This document shows, piece after piece, positions 33,704 through 43,160 of a DNA stretch of 64,000 nucleotides (the first letter of the stretch is position 1; the number at the start of each line of letters is the position of its first letter). Position numbers and translations under genes: made by a program. Origin of the DNA: Phycisphaeraceae bacterium (GTDB taxonomy: Bacteria; Planctomycetota; Phycisphaerae; Phycisphaerales; Phycisphaeraceae); assembly GCA_028284155.1 (NCBI GenBank), contig JANQSF010000125.1, positions 1 to 64,000 of the forward strand. Reading direction: 5' to 3'. The notes beneath the pieces are model-generated. The model worked only from the letters and a program-made list of their open reading frames with translations, was not told the origin of the DNA and ran no database searches.

Positions 33704-35188
33704 ATGCGGTTTCCCGCGTTCATCCTCGCGGCGCTAGTCGGCGTGTCCTTCCAGGCCGCCGGCCAATCCATCGCCGCGCCCCCCAACACGCTCGACGCCA
33801 AGTCGTCCGACGACCTCGAATCCAAGCTCGACGCATTCTTCGCCGAGCCGCAATCGTTCAATCGCAAGTCGATCTACGAGGAACAGCTCAAGGACGCGCC
33901 GGTCGGCCTGTCGTTCGAAGAACTCGAGGCGATGCACGAAGCCAAGCCGCCCAGCGGCGAGATGCGCTTCAACATGGCCTACCGCGTCAAGGACGCAGTC
34001 CGCGACGACCCGCGTGGCTACTTCAACATCGCGTTGCCAGAAGGCTACACGCCCAAGCGAGCTTGGCCGCTCGTCGTCGCGCTGCACGGGCGCGGCGGTA
34101 ATGCCGACCACCTTGTCGTGGTCACCGCGCCGGTGCTGGCCAAGGCCGGTTACTTCGTCGTCTATCCGACCACGGCCGACGTGAAGCTCAACTGGAGTTC
34201 AGCCGACGAGTCGGCCAACCTTTACCGCGCCATCGATTTCGTCGCTCGGCGTTACCGAATCGACTTCCGCAAGATGTTCATCACCGGCGGGTCGATGGGA
34301 GGGATGGGCACCTGGTCGCACGTGCAGGGCTTCCCGGAGGTCTGGGCGGGCGGCGCGCCGATCGCCGGCCACCCCGGCATCGCGCCCGGCCCCTGGATGG
34401 CGCGACTGCGCGGCATCGGGCTTTACATCGTGCACGGCGAGAAAGACACCGTCGTGCCCGTTCAGCCGACCCGCGTGATGGTCCAGGCGTTGAAAAAGGG
34501 CAAATACAAGCACACGTATGTCGAACTGCCCGGCGTCAACCACGGCGTGCCGCGCGACGCGTGGCGGGACATGTGCGTCTGGATCTCAAAACAACCCGCC
34601 AAGGATTACTCATCCAGGCCGATGTTCCTGCCCACGGAACGCGGTCGGCCGTTGTGGCAGGGCGTGCTGGACCCGGTCGGACTCGAGGATGAGAAAGACC
34701 CGATCGTCGAACTCTTGCGCGCCGGCGACTACAACGCCGCCGCGCTGGAGATTCGCAAACAAATGATTAGACGTCGTGGCGACGCGAGGTTGTACGTCCT
34801 GCGCGCCATCGCCGCCGTCCCACCGTTGCTCGACCCAACGCCCGAGGCGTTCGATGTCGCCGCCATGCGCGACCGGCCCGGCGGGTGGGGCGAGCGAGCC
34901 GAGACATCGGCGTTGGGCAGTCTGCGGCTCGCGTTGAACAGCAAGGTCGGCAAGGGGCCGGCCACACGGCGATTTGATGCCGAGGTGACGCACCTGATCG
35001 CCCGAATCTGGGCCAAGCGATTCGCGGTAAGCGTTGACGACGGCAAGGGCCGAGCATGGGTGACACGTTACAACAGCTTCGCGCGCTACGCGGGCCAGAC
35101 GCAGCAACTGCAACCGGGACATTCCGGGACAAACCGTTTGATCCAGGCGGCCAACGCGCTGCTGCCCGGCGCGGGTAAGCAGCGCTAG
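33704..35188 (+). CDS. Secreted esterase/depolymerase-like alpha/beta hydrolase
   Basis: 494 aa from ATG 33704; the upstream part of the frame is repeat DNA. It starts with a signal peptide (MRFPAFILAALVGVSFQAAG). The hydrolase domain shows WPLVVALHGRGGNADHLVVV, the nucleophile motif ITGGSMGGMGTW, GLYIVHGEKDTVVPVQPTRV (acid Asp) and VELPGVNHGVPRDAW (His), the arrangement of PHB-depolymerase or prolyl-oligopeptidase-like esterases. A ~150-residue C-terminal extension (RRRGDARLYVLRAIAAVPPL onward) is helical and unassigned. It probably acts outside the cytoplasm on an ester substrate. Confidence 0.85.
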   Translation: MRFPAFILAALVGVSFQAAGQSIAAPPNTLDAKSSDDLESKLDAFFAEPQSFNRKSIYEEQLKDAPVGLSFEELEAMHEAKPPSGEMRFNMAYRVKDAVRDDPRGYFNIALPEGYTPKRAWPLVVALHGRGGNADHLVVVTAPVLAKAGYFVVYPTTADVKLNWSSADESANLYRAIDFVARRYRIDFRKMFITGGSMGGMGTWSHVQGFPEVWAGGAPIAGHPGIAPGPWMARLRGIGLYIVHGEKDTVVPVQPTRVMVQALKKGKYKHTYVELPGVNHGVPRDAWRDMCVWISKQPAKDYSSRPMFLPTERGRPLWQGVLDPVGLEDEKDPIVELLRAGDYNAAALEIRKQMIRRRGDARLYVLRAIAAVPPLLDPTPEAFDVAAMRDRPGGWGERAETSALGSLRLALNSKVGKGPATRRFDAEVTHLIARIWAKRFAVSVDDGKGRAWVTRYNSFARYAGQTQQLQPGHSGTNRLIQAANALLPGAGKQR

Positions 35189-35192
35189 CGCG

Positions 35193-35272
35193 CGGGTGGC
35201 TGTGAATAAGCGAAGCGTTTCACGGATATGGGCGTGCAGTTCTGTGAAACGCATGGCTTATTCACAGCCACC
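35193..35272. repeat. Long palindrome with 30-bp arms
   Basis: Arms 35193-35222 and 35243-35272 are reverse complements with two mismatches (GGGTGGCTGTGAATAAGC at the start). Between the esterase and moaC genes. Confidence 0.9.
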
Positions 35273-35316
35273 CACCGATCCCGACGGACGAACAGAGCTC
35301 AAGCTAAACTCCCCCC

Positions 35317-35775
35317 ATGTCCGACCTCACCCACATCGACGAGCAAGGCCAGGCACGCATGGTCGACGTCGGCCGAAAGCCGATCGTTGCCCGCCGCGCA
35401 ACGGCGTCTGGTGAATTCGTCGCCGCCAAGGCGACGCTCGACCGACTCATGGCCGGCGACCTGCCCAAGGGCGAAGCGCTGGCCGTCGCCCGTGTGGCCG
35501 GCATCGCCGCCGCCAAGCGGACGGACGGCCTGATCCCCCTGTGTCACAGCCTGCCGCTGAATCACGTGTCCGTCGACTTTGAACGCGTGGCTGACGATCG
35601 CCTGCGTGTGACTGCGTCGGCATCGCTTGAAGCCCGCACGGGCGTCGAAATGGAGGCGTTGGTCGCCGTAAGCGTCACCTGTCTGACGCTTTATGACATG
35701 ACAAAGGCGATCGACAACGACCTGCGGATCGAGGCGATCCATCTCGTGGAAAAGGTCAAGGGCGACCCGGCCTGA
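35317..35775 (+). CDS. moaC: Cyclic pyranopterin monophosphate synthase MoaC
   Basis: 152 aa, normal length. MVDVGRKPIVARRATASG, GDLPKGEALAVARVAGIAAA, the conserved LIPLCHSLPLNHV, GVEMEALVAVSVTCLTLYDM and DMTKAIDNDLRIEAIHLVEK are MoaC signatures, the last carrying the catalytic lysine/aspartate region. MoaC converts 3',8-cyclo-GTP to cyclic pyranopterin monophosphate in molybdenum-cofactor synthesis. MoaA is not in the window. Confidence 0.95.
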   Translation: MSDLTHIDEQGQARMVDVGRKPIVARRATASGEFVAAKATLDRLMAGDLPKGEALAVARVAGIAAAKRTDGLIPLCHSLPLNHVSVDFERVADDRLRVTASASLEARTGVEMEALVAVSVTCLTLYDMTKAIDNDLRIEAIHLVEKVKGDPA

Positions 35776-35881
35776 CCACCGATTCTGAATGTAATCACTG
35801 CAAGGCGTGCCGGGGTTGAACCACTTCCATTGGGAGGCGTACTATATGGGTACGTATTAAATGGTGTCCAGGAGACCTCCC

Positions 35882-36130
35882 ATGAAGCGAACCGTTCTGA
35901 TCGCCACGCTCGCCGTCGGCGCGATGGCCATGGTCGGCTGCCGGTATCACGGCGGCGGGTATTACGGCTACCACGACTACCACAGCGACTACAGCGTCGA
36001 AGTGAGTTACGGCTATGGCGGCCATCGTGGTCACCATGGGCGCCACGGGCATGGCGGCCATTACGACCGACATTGTGGTCACCGCGGTGGTCACTACGGC
36101 CACCACGGTCATCGTCGCGGCCGGCATTGA
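35882..36130 (+). CDS. Histidine/glycine-rich small lipoprotein
   Basis: 82 aa from ATG 35882. MKRTVLIATLAVGAMAMVGC is a lipoprotein signal (lipobox MVGC). The remainder is mainly G, H, Y and R (HGGGYYGYHDYHSDYSVEVS then histidine-rich to the end), suggesting a flexible metal-binding or mineral-binding surface tag. Low complexity, so annotation as a real gene rests mainly on its signal peptide. Confidence 0.7.
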   Translation: MKRTVLIATLAVGAMAMVGCRYHGGGYYGYHDYHSDYSVEVSYGYGGHRGHHGRHGHGGHYDRHCGHRGGHYGHHGHRRGRH

Positions 36131-36201
36131 TGTCAACCGACCGTCACGTCTGCTGAAACCCAGAGAAAGCGTGACCTGTCCGCGCATTGACGGATGTTCT
36201 A

Positions 36202-36867
36202 CTACGCCAAGTCGTCCAAATCAGGCTCCGGCGTCAGCGATGTCAACACTTCCTCGACCGTGTCGCTATCGAAGCCGCGGCGATTCAGCAGGCTCGCCAG
36301 TCGTCGTCGTTTCGTAGCCAGCGACTGACTCGACCAGCCCTTCAAACGTTCCTTAGCCAACCGCATCGCACTGTCGATCTCGCTTACCTGGTCGTTCACC
36401 GACTCGGTGATCAACGACTCGACAAGTTCTTCTTCCAACAGAGCGCGACGCAGTTTGTCGCGAAGCAAACTCGGTCCGGCTGCGCCGCGACCCAGTATCT
36501 CCTGGATCAATTGTCGGCCCAACCGCTCGTCGTTGACGGTGTCCAACTCGATCAGCCGATCAATTGCCGCTTTGCAGCTCAGCTCGTCGTGCCCGGACTC
36601 GATCAGCTTCGTCAGCAACTTCCGCCGACTCATCGGTCGTCTGCTCAACCGCCGCAGGCCCTCTGCGACGGCCGTGTCGATGCGGGATGCGTTCAGCACA
36701 GCCGCCGCCGTGGCCTCGTCCCACGCCTGACCGACTTCCAGCCCAAGCGCCGTGACCGAGCGTTGTGACAATGCGGCCACCGACCGACCGTCGACCTTGA
36801 CGGTCAATCGGTTTGGATCGCGTTTGGAGGACTCGATTGACGCGATATGGGGCATCACGCGGATCAT
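36202..36867 (-). CDS. recX: RecX-family regulatory protein
   Basis: 221 aa. After an N-terminal ~60 residues of unclear role, the RecX three-helix repeats are visible: RLSRRPMSRRKLLTKLIESG, LIELDTVNDERLGRQLIQEI and LRDKLRRALLEEELVESLIT, with the C-terminal VEEVLTSL end. RecX binds RecA filaments and limits recombination. The start could also be the ATG at 36855. No recA gene in the window. It is divergent from the protease-ankyrin gene by about 100 bp. Confidence 0.85.
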   Translation of the reverse strand: MIRVMPHIASIESSKRDPNRLTVKVDGRSVAALSQRSVTALGLEVGQAWDEATAAAVLNASRIDTAVAEGLRRLSRRPMSRRKLLTKLIESGHDELSCKAAIDRLIELDTVNDERLGRQLIQEILGRGAAGPSLLRDKLRRALLEEELVESLITESVNDQVSEIDSAMRLAKERLKGWSSQSLATKRRRLASLLNRRGFDSDTVEEVLTSLTPEPDLDDLA

Positions 36868-36965
36868 ACGGCTCGCTCCGTGGTATCATGCCCTTCCGGG
36901 CTGAATCGCGCCGAGCGATCAGCCGATCCAATCGACAACCGCCTTTGCGGGCAGGAGTTGAAGCC

Positions 36966-39923
36966 ATGCGATCTCACAAGACCGGCCAAATACACACGCT
37001 CACCGCCGCTGCATTGGCTGCCTTGTTGCTGGTCGTCGGTCAGGTCGCCGCGCAACCCAATGTGGTCAATCCCGGCGATAGGCGCGACCCGACCGCGCCG
37101 GCAGGCGGCGAGGCCGGGCCGGCCATGCACAGCATCCGTGGCGTGGCCCTGCCCCGCGGCCGAGTAAGTGTCGACGTGCCGTTCCAGCGCGGCGGGCACC
37201 TCATGCTGATCGAAGCGCGCGTGAACAACCATGACGAAGGCCTGTTCCTGCTCGACACCGGTTACGCGCACACCGTGATCGACAAACGGGCGGCATCGAT
37301 CATGCGGCTGCCGGTCGTCTCTGTCGCCGTGATGCGTTCGGCCACGGGCCGCAACGTCGCGCAACTGCGCCGATTCCGTGTCGACCAGATGAGCATCGGC
37401 GACGTGCAGATCCTGCCCGATGCCATCTTCGAGTCCGACCTGACCGCGTTGAGCCAACGGCTGGGCAAGCGTGTTACGGGCGTGCTGGGTTCCGACATTC
37501 TCGCCGACATGCCGGTCACGCTCGACTATGAGAACCAGCGGTTGGTATTCCACGCCCCCGGCGCTTTCAGCCCGCCACCGGATGCTCGAGCCGTCAACAT
37601 CGACACCCGCAGCGAACTCTTCTACGTCGAAGCGCAGGTCGCCGGCAAGCACGACGCACTGCTGCTGGTTGACACCGGCCTCGACAAGCCGGTTGCGCTG
37701 ACCGAGTCGTTTGTCAAGACGCGCCGTGACATCATGGACGGCCGTGTCATCGCGCCGGCGCGCGGTATCAACGCCACCGATGAGAAGGGCGTGCCGCGCC
37801 AGTCGCGGCTGATCGACATGAAGGTGTTCGAGCATTCGTTCAACGGCGTTGAAGCGATCCTGGGTCGACCTGATCTGAACAAGACCGACAGCGATCGTGA
37901 GCCGGCCGGCATTCTCGGTGCCCAGATTCTCAAGAACTACGTACTCACGCTCGACGCGAAAAACCAGCGGCTGTATTACAAGCCACGCCCGAAGCTCGAG
38001 GCCGGCGGGCAGGTCGTCATCGAGGGCAACCCGAACGCCCGCGACGCACGCGGCATCAGCCGACTCCTCCAGGCCATCCTCGACCTGGATGAAAAGACGG
38101 CGCTCGCGCTGCTCGGCGGCGGGGCCAAGCCGGATACGTCGGACAACCTCGGCCGACTCCCGCTGGTCGCGGCCGCGGAAACCGGCCAGATTGACGTCGT
38201 GCAACTGCTGATCGACGCCGGCGCGAAGGTGAACGACCCGGCCGCGGCGGGTGTTCGGCCGCTGCTCGCCGCGACGGTCAACGGCCACACGGAGATCGTG
38301 AAGCTGCTGATCGAAAAGGGCGCGCGGGTCGACGCGGCGAACAACATCGGCGAGACGCCTCTGGCCGCCGCCTGCCTTTTCGGATATACCGAGATCGTGC
38401 AACTCCTGCTCGAGAAGAAGGCCGATCCACGCAAGTACGACCGCGCCAAGGAAACGCCCGCGTACATGGCCTGCCTCGGCGGCCACGCCGACGCGCTCAA
38501 GTTCCTCATCGGCGCCGACGCCGACCTGAAAACACGCACGTCGCGCGGGTTCGACCCGTTGGCCGCCGCGGCGGAGAACGGCCACACCGATTGCATCGAG
38601 CTGCTCGTGCTCGGCGGCGCCGATGTCAACGCCACCGGCCCGCGCGGCATCACCGCCCTGATGCTCGCCGCACGACAAGGCCGAACCGAAGCGGTCAAGA
38701 CCTTGCTCAAGCACAAGGCCAAGCTCGACGCGCGGACGATCGACCAGTTCACCGCGCTCATGCTCGCCGCGCGGTTTGGCCATACCGACGTCATCAAGCT
38801 ACTCGCCGTCGCCGGCGCCGACATCCACGCCAAGTCCGACACCGACGCTACCGCGCTGCTGTACGCGGCCGTAACCACCCAAAACGAAGCCGCCCGATGG
38901 CTGCTCGAAAACGGCGCCAGCGCCAAAGCCCGTGACACCAACGGCCTGTCCGCGCTCATGGCCGCCGCCAGCGCGCTCGAAACGGACATCGTCCAGGCCA
39001 TCGTCGACAAGGGCGGCAGCGTCACCGCCAAGGACAACCTCGGCCGAACGCCCTTGTTCTTCGCCGCGCAGATGGGCAAGGACAAGAACATCCCCATCTT
39101 GACCAAGGCCGGCGCGCCGCTCGACGAACTGACCAAAGACCGGTACACGGCGCTCATGGCCGCGTCGGCCCGCGGGCGTGAGGCCGCCGCACTCGCCCTG
39201 CTCCAGGCCGGCGCCAAGCCCGACATCGTCGGCGGCAAGGGCTTCACCGCCCTGCACCTGGCGGCCGCATCCGGGCTCACCGATGTCGTCACCGTCATGA
39301 TCGACAAGGGCGCCCGCGTCAACCTGCAAGCCGAGGACGGCCAGTCGCCGCTCTCGCTCGCCGCTCGCAACGGCCACGCCAAAACCGTTGACGTCCTGCT
39401 GGCCAAGGGCGCCGACCCGCGGCAGGCCGACAAGAACCAGCAAACGCCGCTCTTCGCCGCGATCGCCAGCCGCAAGCTGCCCATCGTCGAGGCGATGCTC
39501 AAAGCCGGCGCCAAAGCAAAGTCCGCGTCGAAGACCGGCCACACCCCGCTCATGCTCGCCGCCCAGACCGGCGACCGATCCATCGTCGAACGCCTGATCG
39601 CCGCCGCCGCCGACGCCGACGCCGCCAACCACCAGGGCGAGACAGCCCTCATGTTCGCCGCCGGGTTCGGCCACACGCAGGTCATCGACGCCCTGCTCAA
39701 GGCCGGCGCCGACCCCAACGCCGCCAACGCCGCCAACGTCACCCCGCTGATGATCGCCGTCCGCGGTTGGCACGCCGCCGCCGCCGCCCGCCTCATCCAG
39801 GCCCAGGCCGACGTCAACGCCAAGACCGCCCGCGGCCAAACCCCGCTCCAACTCGCCATGGCCAACAAAGACCGATACATGATCGAACTGCTGACCCAGG
39901 CCGGTGCCAAACAGGGCGGCTGA
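36966..39923 (+). CDS. Tandem retropepsin-like domains fused to 18 ankyrin repeats
   Basis: 985 aa from ATG 36966 with a signal peptide (TLTAAALAALLLVVGQVAAQ), so it is exported. Two aspartyl-protease-like domains follow, each with a DTG: LLDTGYAHTVI at D97 and LLVDTGLDKPVAL at D236, and each ending in a G-(V/I)-LG-(S/A)-(D/Q)-IL motif. From about residue 390 there are 18 ankyrin-type repeats of ~33 residues (TPLxxAxxxG…LLxxGA). Membrane-outside aspartyl protease modules fused to long ankyrin arrays are unusual; partner binding through the repeats is inferred. Both domains could be a single pepsin-like double lobe. Confidence 0.9.
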   Translation: MRSHKTGQIHTLTAAALAALLLVVGQVAAQPNVVNPGDRRDPTAPAGGEAGPAMHSIRGVALPRGRVSVDVPFQRGGHLMLIEARVNNHDEGLFLLDTGYAHTVIDKRAASIMRLPVVSVAVMRSATGRNVAQLRRFRVDQMSIGDVQILPDAIFESDLTALSQRLGKRVTGVLGSDILADMPVTLDYENQRLVFHAPGAFSPPPDARAVNIDTRSELFYVEAQVAGKHDALLLVDTGLDKPVALTESFVKTRRDIMDGRVIAPARGINATDEKGVPRQSRLIDMKVFEHSFNGVEAILGRPDLNKTDSDREPAGILGAQILKNYVLTLDAKNQRLYYKPRPKLEAGGQVVIEGNPNARDARGISRLLQAILDLDEKTALALLGGGAKPDTSDNLGRLPLVAAAETGQIDVVQLLIDAGAKVNDPAAAGVRPLLAATVNGHTEIVKLLIEKGARVDAANNIGETPLAAACLFGYTEIVQLLLEKKADPRKYDRAKETPAYMACLGGHADALKFLIGADADLKTRTSRGFDPLAAAAENGHTDCIELLVLGGADVNATGPRGITALMLAARQGRTEAVKTLLKHKAKLDARTIDQFTALMLAARFGHTDVIKLLAVAGADIHAKSDTDATALLYAAVTTQNEAARWLLENGASAKARDTNGLSALMAAASALETDIVQAIVDKGGSVTAKDNLGRTPLFFAAQMGKDKNIPILTKAGAPLDELTKDRYTALMAASARGREAAALALLQAGAKPDIVGGKGFTALHLAAASGLTDVVTVMIDKGARVNLQAEDGQSPLSLAARNGHAKTVDVLLAKGADPRQADKNQQTPLFAAIASRKLPIVEAMLKAGAKAKSASKTGHTPLMLAAQTGDRSIVERLIAAAADADAANHQGETALMFAAGFGHTQVIDALLKAGADPNAANAANVTPLMIAVRGWHAAAAARLIQAQADVNAKTARGQTPLQLAMANKDRYMIELLTQAGAKQGG

Positions 39924-40610
39924 CCCGTCACCCCGCCACCCCGACACCGTCCGCCTCCCCCCGTCAGCCAAAACCAGCCCTAACCTCATGGCCGGCATGC
40001 GTTTGCAATCGCAGCCGCGCATGTCACCCCGACAAACGCCGCCAACCCCGCCCGCCGGGCGCAATCGTCGGCTTGGATTCGCTTTACACATCATGTCTCG
40101 ACGAATCTCCATGTCAGGCCCGGACACGACCCGCCACCACCCTGACACCACGTCGTGTCAGGCCAATGGCGACACCACGGACGATCCGCAGACAGACGAC
40201 ACCCACCGCGCACCGCCGAAACGGATGCCCGTTCAGCTTCGGATCGATCACCCATCTCATGCGCACGCCGGTGAGGGCAGACACGCTTCACAACGTCGGA
40301 TCACGGATCAAGTCACGCCGGGGGCGCGGATCGACGTCACCCCTTTGTGCGCGGTTGGCACACCGTGCCGGCCGGGTGGCTGGGGCGAAGGCTTGGCGTG
40401 CCTCAGTCTGTTTATCTGGTGCGTCGGTTGTGAGTGCAACGATCATGAATTGCGGCAATAACATCAACGCGCTTGATTATGACGTTGTGAAGTAACGGCC
40501 TGTGGCACGCAAAGCCTTTGCCGCAGGCACTCAGCGCACAAGCTACAGGGCGGGAGCTGTTGCCGCCCGTCCTGTACCATTGCGGACGGACAACTCATCG
40601 AGGAGTGTGC
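39924..40610. other. Intergenic region without a supported gene
   Basis: 687 bp. The open frames here have odd compositions (Pro/Thr/Ser-rich) and no ribosome sites, so none is called. A hairpin with ACAGG/CCTGT outer arms and GCGGG/CCCGC inner arms lies near 40544-40576, just upstream of the next gene. Confidence 0.5.
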
Positions 40611-40949
40611 ATGATGTCAACCGAGGCCGAATCAGACGCGCTGCCCGCGGTGTACGCGTTGATCTGGAAAGCCAGCGACTGCGGCGACGCGGCGGACGAG
40701 GCTTTTGCGGACCGCATTCCCAGGATCATGGCGTGGTTGAGAACGCTGAAGGCCGGTGGGCACCTCGTTGCGTGTGGCGGGGGCGCGTTCGAGGAGCCGG
40801 CTGGGGGCATCACACTCATACGGGCTGACAGCCCGGAGCACGCCTTGGAACTGGACCAGAACCCGTTGAACGAGATCGGGCAAACCGAGTTGTTCGTGTG
40901 GGACGTTTATCACGCGGACCTTCAGACGAATCTGTCTGCGTTTGAGTGA
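40611..40949 (+). CDS. YCII-related small protein
   Basis: 112 aa from ATG 40611, six bases after AGGAG. It follows the ferredoxin-like YCII pattern: VYALIWKASDC, RIPRIMAWLRTLKAGGHLVA, CGGGAFEEPAGGITLIRADS and LFVWDVYHADLQ. Function of the family is generally unknown. Confidence 0.75.
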   Translation: MMSTEAESDALPAVYALIWKASDCGDAADEAFADRIPRIMAWLRTLKAGGHLVACGGGAFEEPAGGITLIRADSPEHALELDQNPLNEIGQTELFVWDVYHADLQTNLSAFE

Positions 40950-41035
40950 GCGCGGCGGCGTACGCTGTCCATGCGACGGGTACCAGGTTTCGTTCCCGAC
41001 ATATACATTGATTCGACATGATCACGATTCAAGCA

Positions 41036-41103
41036 AGTAGGGTGGGCATTGCCCACCGCGGTCATGCTAGGTGTTCCGGTTGGTGGGCGGTGCCCACCCT
41101 GCT
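41036..41103. repeat. GTAGGGTGGGCA palindrome, copy A
   Basis: AGTAGGGTGGGCATTGCCCACC at one end and TGGTGGGCGGTGCCCACCCT at the other; two nested inverted repeats around a variable centre. Confidence 0.9.
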
Positions 41104-41130
41104 GACTGACCCACGCTAAAGGACGACAGC

Positions 41131-41454
41131 ATGTCAGAATCCATCGATGACCTGGCCGCGGCGGTGAATGACCTGGTTGGCGTTGACGTCCATGCGAATG
41201 ATGACAAGGTGCCTGCCGGCCAACGACCCTGTCCGATCTGCGGCCGACACATGCGTGTCGAGGCGCACCGTTCCGTGAGTCTGGATGTCTGTGTCGAACA
41301 CGGCGTTTGGCTTGACAACGGTGAGTTGAATGCGATCCTGTCACAGGCGAGCAGGCGACGGACGGCCGCCGTTCAAAGCCAGATCAAAGAAGCCAAGCGG
41401 AGCGGCAAGGTGAGCGGGGCGTTGTTTGGCGTCTGGTCGCTTCTGTTTGATTGA
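41131..41454 (+). CDS. TFIIB-type zinc-ribbon protein
   Basis: 107 aa after AAAGGA. CPICGRHMRVEA, then SLDVCVEHGVWLDNGELNAI, is the zf-TFIIB pattern (CxxC…CxxxHGVWLDxGEL). A lysine/serine-rich tail follows. Probably a small zinc protein in a quality-control or regulatory role; function not known. Confidence 0.88.
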   Translation: MSESIDDLAAAVNDLVGVDVHANDDKVPAGQRPCPICGRHMRVEAHRSVSLDVCVEHGVWLDNGELNAILSQASRRRTAAVQSQIKEAKRSGKVSGALFGVWSLLFD

Positions 41455-41485
41455 ATACGTTTGCCGTAGAACCCAGGCCACAGCA

Positions 41486-41553
41486 AGTAGGGTGGGCACT
41501 GCCCACCACAGTCGTGCTTGGTCTTAAGGTTGGTGGGCGGTGCCCACCCTACT
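41486..41553. repeat. GTAGGGTGGGCA palindrome, copy B
   Basis: Same arrangement as copy A, AGTAGGGTGGGCACTGCCCA to GGTGGGCGGTGCCCACCCTA. Its far end lies 8 bp before the 41562 gene. Confidence 0.9.
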
Positions 41554-41561
41554 GGCTCGAT

Positions 41562-42080
41562 ATGCTCACGATTCAAGAAGCAACCCGGATTGCATACGCG
41601 GCTGCCGAGGATCTCTCCCGGTGGGAGTCGATCGTCATCAACAAGCGCAGGCCACATACCTACCGTGCGTTTACTCAACACGACGACGCGCGGATTTGTC
41701 TGCATCGATTTGAGGCCTGCGATCCTGAAGACTCATTTGCGCATCCGCATCCGTGGCCAAGTTCGATGCTGATTCTGTCCGGCCAGTATGACATGACTGT
41801 GGCTCGCGCATCGGACTTGTCGTCCAGTGAACCGGACTCGGTCATCGATCTCACGCTGAGCAGGGGATCGGTCTATCACATGCATGATCTCCACACCTGG
41901 CATCAGGTGATCCCGCGAACTCGATGTTACAGCCTAATGGTCAACGGCCCACGCTGGGAAAACGCACATCGCCGCGCGCCATCGACGAGCGGCAAGGGAC
42001 TCGAGCCGATGTCGGATCGTGAACTCGCTGAGCACTTGGCCAAGTGTCGCGAACTCATCGGCGAGTACTTGCAAATCTAG
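41562..42080 (+). CDS. Unknown protein, cupin-like character
   Basis: 172 aa; the start is the ATG at 41562, after the palindrome. The stretch EDSFAHPHPWPSSMLILSGQ then YDMTVARASD, and GSVYHMHDLHTWHQVIPRTR with several His residues, resembles a cupin-like barrel with a possible metal site. Family not assigned. The C-terminus (MSDRELAEHLAKCRELIGEY) is helical. Confidence 0.65.
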   Translation: MLTIQEATRIAYAAAEDLSRWESIVINKRRPHTYRAFTQHDDARICLHRFEACDPEDSFAHPHPWPSSMLILSGQYDMTVARASDLSSSEPDSVIDLTLSRGSVYHMHDLHTWHQVIPRTRCYSLMVNGPRWENAHRRAPSTSGKGLEPMSDRELAEHLAKCRELIGEYLQI

Positions 42081-42177
42081 TTGACAAGTCAGCGTGCAGT
42101 GTGCCGCCGCGCGTCAAGGCGCGACGTGCGTACGATGCCCATCGATCGGGTCGTCACTTTTTACAAGGCATCTCTAA

Positions 42178-43068
42178 ATGGCGAAGAAGAAAAGCCGCTC
42201 CAAGACAACGAAGAAGAAAAAGACATCGGCGTCGTCGGTGCGTCGCAAGTCGGCTGGCGGGTCGTCGTCGGAAACGGCGTGGTCGTTGCACATCGTGTCG
42301 GACGCGACGGGGAATCTGGCGGGGCACATGGTTCGGCCGATCCTGACGCAGTTTGACGGCGTGCGGTTCGAGCAGACGCTGCACGCGTTTCAGGACACGC
42401 CGCAGAAGGTCAAAGCGACGTTGAAGAAGATCCGCGGCGGACACACCGTGGTGCTGCACGCGTTGATTGACCCGATGGCGAAGCACGCGGTGCGTGAGGT
42501 GTGCGAGGCCAAGCAAGTCCCGCACTACGACCTGACCGGCCCGTTGGCGCAGTTCCTGGCCGATCAGGTCGGCGTGCCGCCGGCGAATGAGTTGTCGAGT
42601 TTGCATCAGGCTGACGCGGAGTACTTCGCGCGGATCGATGCGATGGAGTACACGGCGACGCACGACGACAGCGCCGGGCTGGACACGCTCGCGGAAGCGG
42701 ACATCGTCATCGTCGGGCCAAGCCGGGTGGGCAAGACGCCGACGTCAACGTTTCTCGCTTCGCAGGGTTACAAAGTCGCCAATGTGTCGATCTCGGTTCT
42801 GACCGGCTTCCCGCCGCAGTTGTCGGCTGTGCGGAAGAAGGTCGTCGCGTTTACGCTTCGGCCGAGGGAGTTGCAACGCATCCGCGAGGCGCGATTGCCG
42901 GAAGTCGAGTCGACGCCATACCACAACATGCGCGACGTGATCCAGGAGGTCATGTTCGTTGAGGAAGAGTACCGCAAGCGTCGGTACCCGGTGATCGACA
43001 CGACGGGGCAGACCATCGAGCACAACGCGGCCAAAGTCATCGAGTTGATTTCGAAGAAGCGGAAGTGA
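42178..43068 (+). CDS. ppsR: PEP synthase/PPDK regulatory kinase-phosphorylase (PpsR family)
   Basis: 296 aa. After a lysine-rich head, the DUF299 family begins with HIVSDATGNLAGHMVRPILT. The nucleotide-binding loop VGPSRVGKTPTSTFLASQGY (near residues 180-200) and LPEVESTPYHNMRDVIQEVM / RYPVIDTTGQTIEHNAAKVI are typical. Members both phosphorylate and dephosphorylate PEP synthase or pyruvate phosphate dikinase, using ADP and phosphate, thus controlling flux between pyruvate and PEP. Which enzyme it controls here cannot be seen from the window. Confidence 0.92.
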   Translation: MAKKKSRSKTTKKKKTSASSVRRKSAGGSSSETAWSLHIVSDATGNLAGHMVRPILTQFDGVRFEQTLHAFQDTPQKVKATLKKIRGGHTVVLHALIDPMAKHAVREVCEAKQVPHYDLTGPLAQFLADQVGVPPANELSSLHQADAEYFARIDAMEYTATHDDSAGLDTLAEADIVIVGPSRVGKTPTSTFLASQGYKVANVSISVLTGFPPQLSAVRKKVVAFTLRPRELQRIREARLPEVESTPYHNMRDVIQEVMFVEEEYRKRRYPVIDTTGQTIEHNAAKVIELISKKRK

Positions 43069-43088
43069 GGCTGGGGTTTGCCAAACAA

Positions 43089-43126
43089 AAACCCGCGTCC
43101 GGCTGTCGCCGCACGCGGGTTTCTTT
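43089..43126. terminator. Bidirectional terminator between ppsR and rpsI
   Basis: AAACCCGCGT and ACGCGGGTTT arms; A-run before the left arm and TCTTTT after the right arm. It serves the two convergent genes. Confidence 0.85.
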
Positions 43127-43160
43127 TGCTTCCGTCGTGGACCGTTCCCGTGCTGGATGA

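Noticed and set aside
36864-39931. Two minus-strand frames of more than 600 aa opposite the ankyrin gene
   Set aside because: High GC and repeated codons produce long antisense frames; the plus strand has clear domains.
39904-40495. Open frames of 185 and 242 aa in the gap after the ankyrin gene
   Set aside because: Pro/Thr/Ser/Arg-rich, overlapping each other, no start signal or domain; treated as non-coding.
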